From Paracoccus fistulariae (GTDB lineage: Bacteria; Pseudomonadota; Alphaproteobacteria; Rhodobacterales; Rhodobacteraceae), in NCBI RefSeq assembly GCF_028553785.1, contig NZ_CP067136.1, forward strand, positions 1,894,001-1,958,000: a DNA stretch of 64,000 nt, in the 5' to 3' direction. A program made the position numbers and the translations under genes. Shown one piece after another: positions 62,534 through 64,000 of this stretch. Below the pieces are notes generated by a model. The model had not been told where the DNA came from, searched no databases, and was given only the letters and a program-made list of their open reading frames with translations. Numbering within the stretch: the stretch's first letter is position 1; every line of letters begins with the position of its first letter.

Positions 62534-64000
62534 TCAGTGGAAATCCCGGCTGGGAAACAGGCGTTTGGCCTGCTCTCGGGGGTGCATCGCGCGGGGCTGT
62601 GGCAGGGGGCGCGGGGCGTTATCGGTCTGCGGCGTGGTGCGCCCGACGGCCTCTTCCAGCGGATGCCCCAACTGCCCCAGCAGATGCGAGACATCCTCGA
62701 TATGCCGGGCGATCAGATGCACCACGATCCCTTCGCGCTGCAGCATGCCGGTCACGCGCAAAAGCCGCCCGCCCATGACCTCGCGGCGAAAGCGCTGAAA
62801 GACCTTTTTCCAGACCACGACATTGCTGACGCCGGTTTCATCCTCCAGCGTCAGGAAGATCACCCCCGAGGCCGTGCCGGGGCGCTGGCGGGTGATGACA
62901 AGCCCGCAGACCGAGGTACGGACCAGCGGTGCCTGAACCAGCTTGTCATGCGCCGTCAGGCCGGGAAGCGAGGGGCGCAGCAATTCCATCGGATGCGCGC
63001 GAAGGGTCAGACGGGTGGCGACGTAATCCTCGACCACCTCTTCGCCCAGATGCATGTCGGGCAGCGCCACCTGTGGCTCGTCGATGACCTCGCCATCGAT
63101 CGGATCGTCGAACAGGGGCAAAGGCTGCTGACCGTGGATCGCCTTGACCTGCCACAGGGCATCGCGGCGTTTCAGGCCCAGCCCGGCAAAGGCATCGGCC
63201 TCGGCCAGCCGTTCCAGCACCGGGGGCGGGATGACCGCGCGCAGCCAGACCGCCTGCGGATCGGTATAGCCATTGCCCCGCGCCGCCGCGATCCGTTCGG
63301 CATCCGCCTGTTTCAGCCCCTTGACCTGCCGAAAGCCCAGCCGCAGCGCCAGCACCCCATCGGCACGGCGCTCCAGCGTATTGTCCCAGGCACTGGCATT
63401 GACGCAGACGGGCCGTATCTCGACCTGATGTTCGCGCGCGTCGCGCACGATCTGGGCGGGGGCGTAGAACCCCATCGGCTGACTGTTCAGCAGCGCACAG
63501 GCAAAGACCGCCGGATGATGGCATTTCAGCCAGGCCGAGACATAGACCAGCAGCGCAAAGGCCGCCGCATGGCTTTCGGGAAAGCCGTAATCGGCAAAGC
63601 CCTCGATCTGGGAAAAGCAGCGTTCGGCAATATCCTGCGAATAGCCGCGCGCCAGCATGCCATTGATGAATTTGTCGCGATGCGCGCCAATCGTGCCCAT
63701 GCGCCGGAACGAAGCCAGCGCCCGGCGCAGGTGATCGGCCTCTTCGGCGGTAAAGCCCGCCCCCACCACCGCAATTTGCAGGGCCTGTTCCTGAAACAGC
63801 GGCACGCCAAGGGTGCGGCGGGTCACGGCCTCAAGCTCTGGCCCGAAAGGTTCGGGCTCTTCCAGTTTCTGCCTGCGCCGCAGATAGGGCTGGACCATGC
63901 CGCCCTGAATCGGACCGGGGCGGACGATGGCGACCTCGATCACCAGATCATAGAATTCGCGCGGCTTCATCCGGGGCAGGAAATTCATCTGCGCCCGGCT
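62534..64000 (-). CDS. dnaE2: Error-prone DNA polymerase DnaE2, C-terminal part
   Basis: The frame is open to 64000, so about the last 488 codons of a roughly 1050-residue C-family polymerase are present. Fingers region: SRAQMNFLPRMKPREFYDLVIEVAIVRPGPIQGGMV; then GVPLFQEQALQIA, FADYGFPESHAAAFALLVY and a C-terminal OB domain (SVCGLVITRQRPGTASGVIF). These sequences distinguish DnaE2 from the replicative DnaE1. In SOS mutagenesis it works with ImuA and ImuB, normally encoded just upstream, which would be beyond 64000. Confidence 0.94.
   Translation of the reverse strand, partial: SRAQMNFLPRMKPREFYDLVIEVAIVRPGPIQGGMVQPYLRRRQKLEEPEPFGPELEAVTRRTLGVPLFQEQALQIAVVGAGFTAEEADHLRRALASFRRMGTIGAHRDKFINGMLARGYSQDIAERCFSQIEGFADYGFPESHAAAFALLVYVSAWLKCHHPAVFACALLNSQPMGFYAPAQIVRDAREHQVEIRPVCVNASAWDNTLERRADGVLALRLGFRQVKGLKQADAERIAAARGNGYTDPQAVWLRAVIPPPVLERLAEADAFAGLGLKRRDALWQVKAIHGQQPLPLFDDPIDGEVIDEPQVALPDMHLGEEVVEDYVATRLTLRAHPMELLRPSLPGLTAHDKLVQAPLVRTSVCGLVITRQRPGTASGVIFLTLEDETGVSNVVVWKKVFQRFRREVMGGRLLRVTGMLQREGIVVHLIARHIEDVSHLLGQLGHPLEEAVGRTTPQTDNAPRPLPQPRAMHPREQAKRLFPSRDFH

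Noticed and set aside
1..64000. CRISPR arrays, rRNA operons, replication origin
   Set aside because: No regularly spaced repeats, no rRNA sequence, and no DnaA-box cluster or plasmid replication gene were seen.

Overview
The window is chromosomal DNA from an alphaproteobacterium of the Rhodobacteraceae, most likely Paracoccus or a close relative. The evidence is high GC content, dense genes with many ATGA/TGATG overlaps, a flagellar export/motor cluster ordered as in this family, the neighbourhoods gpmI-envC-ctpA and leuC/leuD, and an intergenic [28 protein letters not shown] element typical of the group. Genus is inferred; no rRNA or marker gene fixes it.

Layout. 1-6498 (minus): ctpA (cut by the window edge), an EnvC-like factor, gpmI, rlmH, rsfS and an MscS channel. 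6746-10956 (plus): leuC, an inserted patatin-like lipase gene, leuD and an exported endonuclease/phosphatase-fold protein. 10950-20953: flagellar genes in two divergent units, fliL-(unknown)-motE-like-motA-(unknown)-flhA-fliR-flhB-fliJ-like on minus and fliF-fliH-fliN-fliP on plus, with a CtrA-like box between them. 20998-26225 (minus): dapF-mtaB, then xseB-ispA-dxs.

26310-29885 is the only clearly mobile region. It has tRNA-Lys(TTT), a truncated unknown gene, an intact IS256-family element, a stray 61-nt copy of its transposase, small phage/ICE-like genes including an ImmA/IrrE remnant, and an IS5-family remnant. Core genes resume with ygfZ, an MsbA-like exporter, a class V aminotransferase, a DUF305 protein, rsmD, an FAD reductase, a peroxiredoxin, a FemAB/COG3146 protein, a phosphotransferase, a glycerophosphodiesterase, ridA, an FMN reductase, smc, lrgAB-like genes, mog and an MFS transporter.

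Two accessory metabolic operons stand out. 47452-52370 (minus) encodes an imelysin/ICMP iron-linked system: M75 peptidase-like protein, di-haem oxidoreductase, second imelysin and Tat-exported DUF1513 protein. An unusually long hairpin and a candidate iron-responsive palindrome precede it. 52702-58896 (minus) is a 5-oxoproline operon of the ycsF-ycsG-ycsI-kipI-kipA type: an NRAMP-fold transporter without metal-site motifs, PxpA, a DUF1445 hydro-lyase and a fused PxpB-PxpC. It also carries a biotin carboxylase-BCCP fusion, and a divergent GntR/FCD regulator with a palindromic candidate operator controls it. This biotin-equipped system is the best candidate here for under-described biology. The window ends with an AGCS symporter, a luciferase-like oxidoreductase and the C-terminal part of dnaE2.
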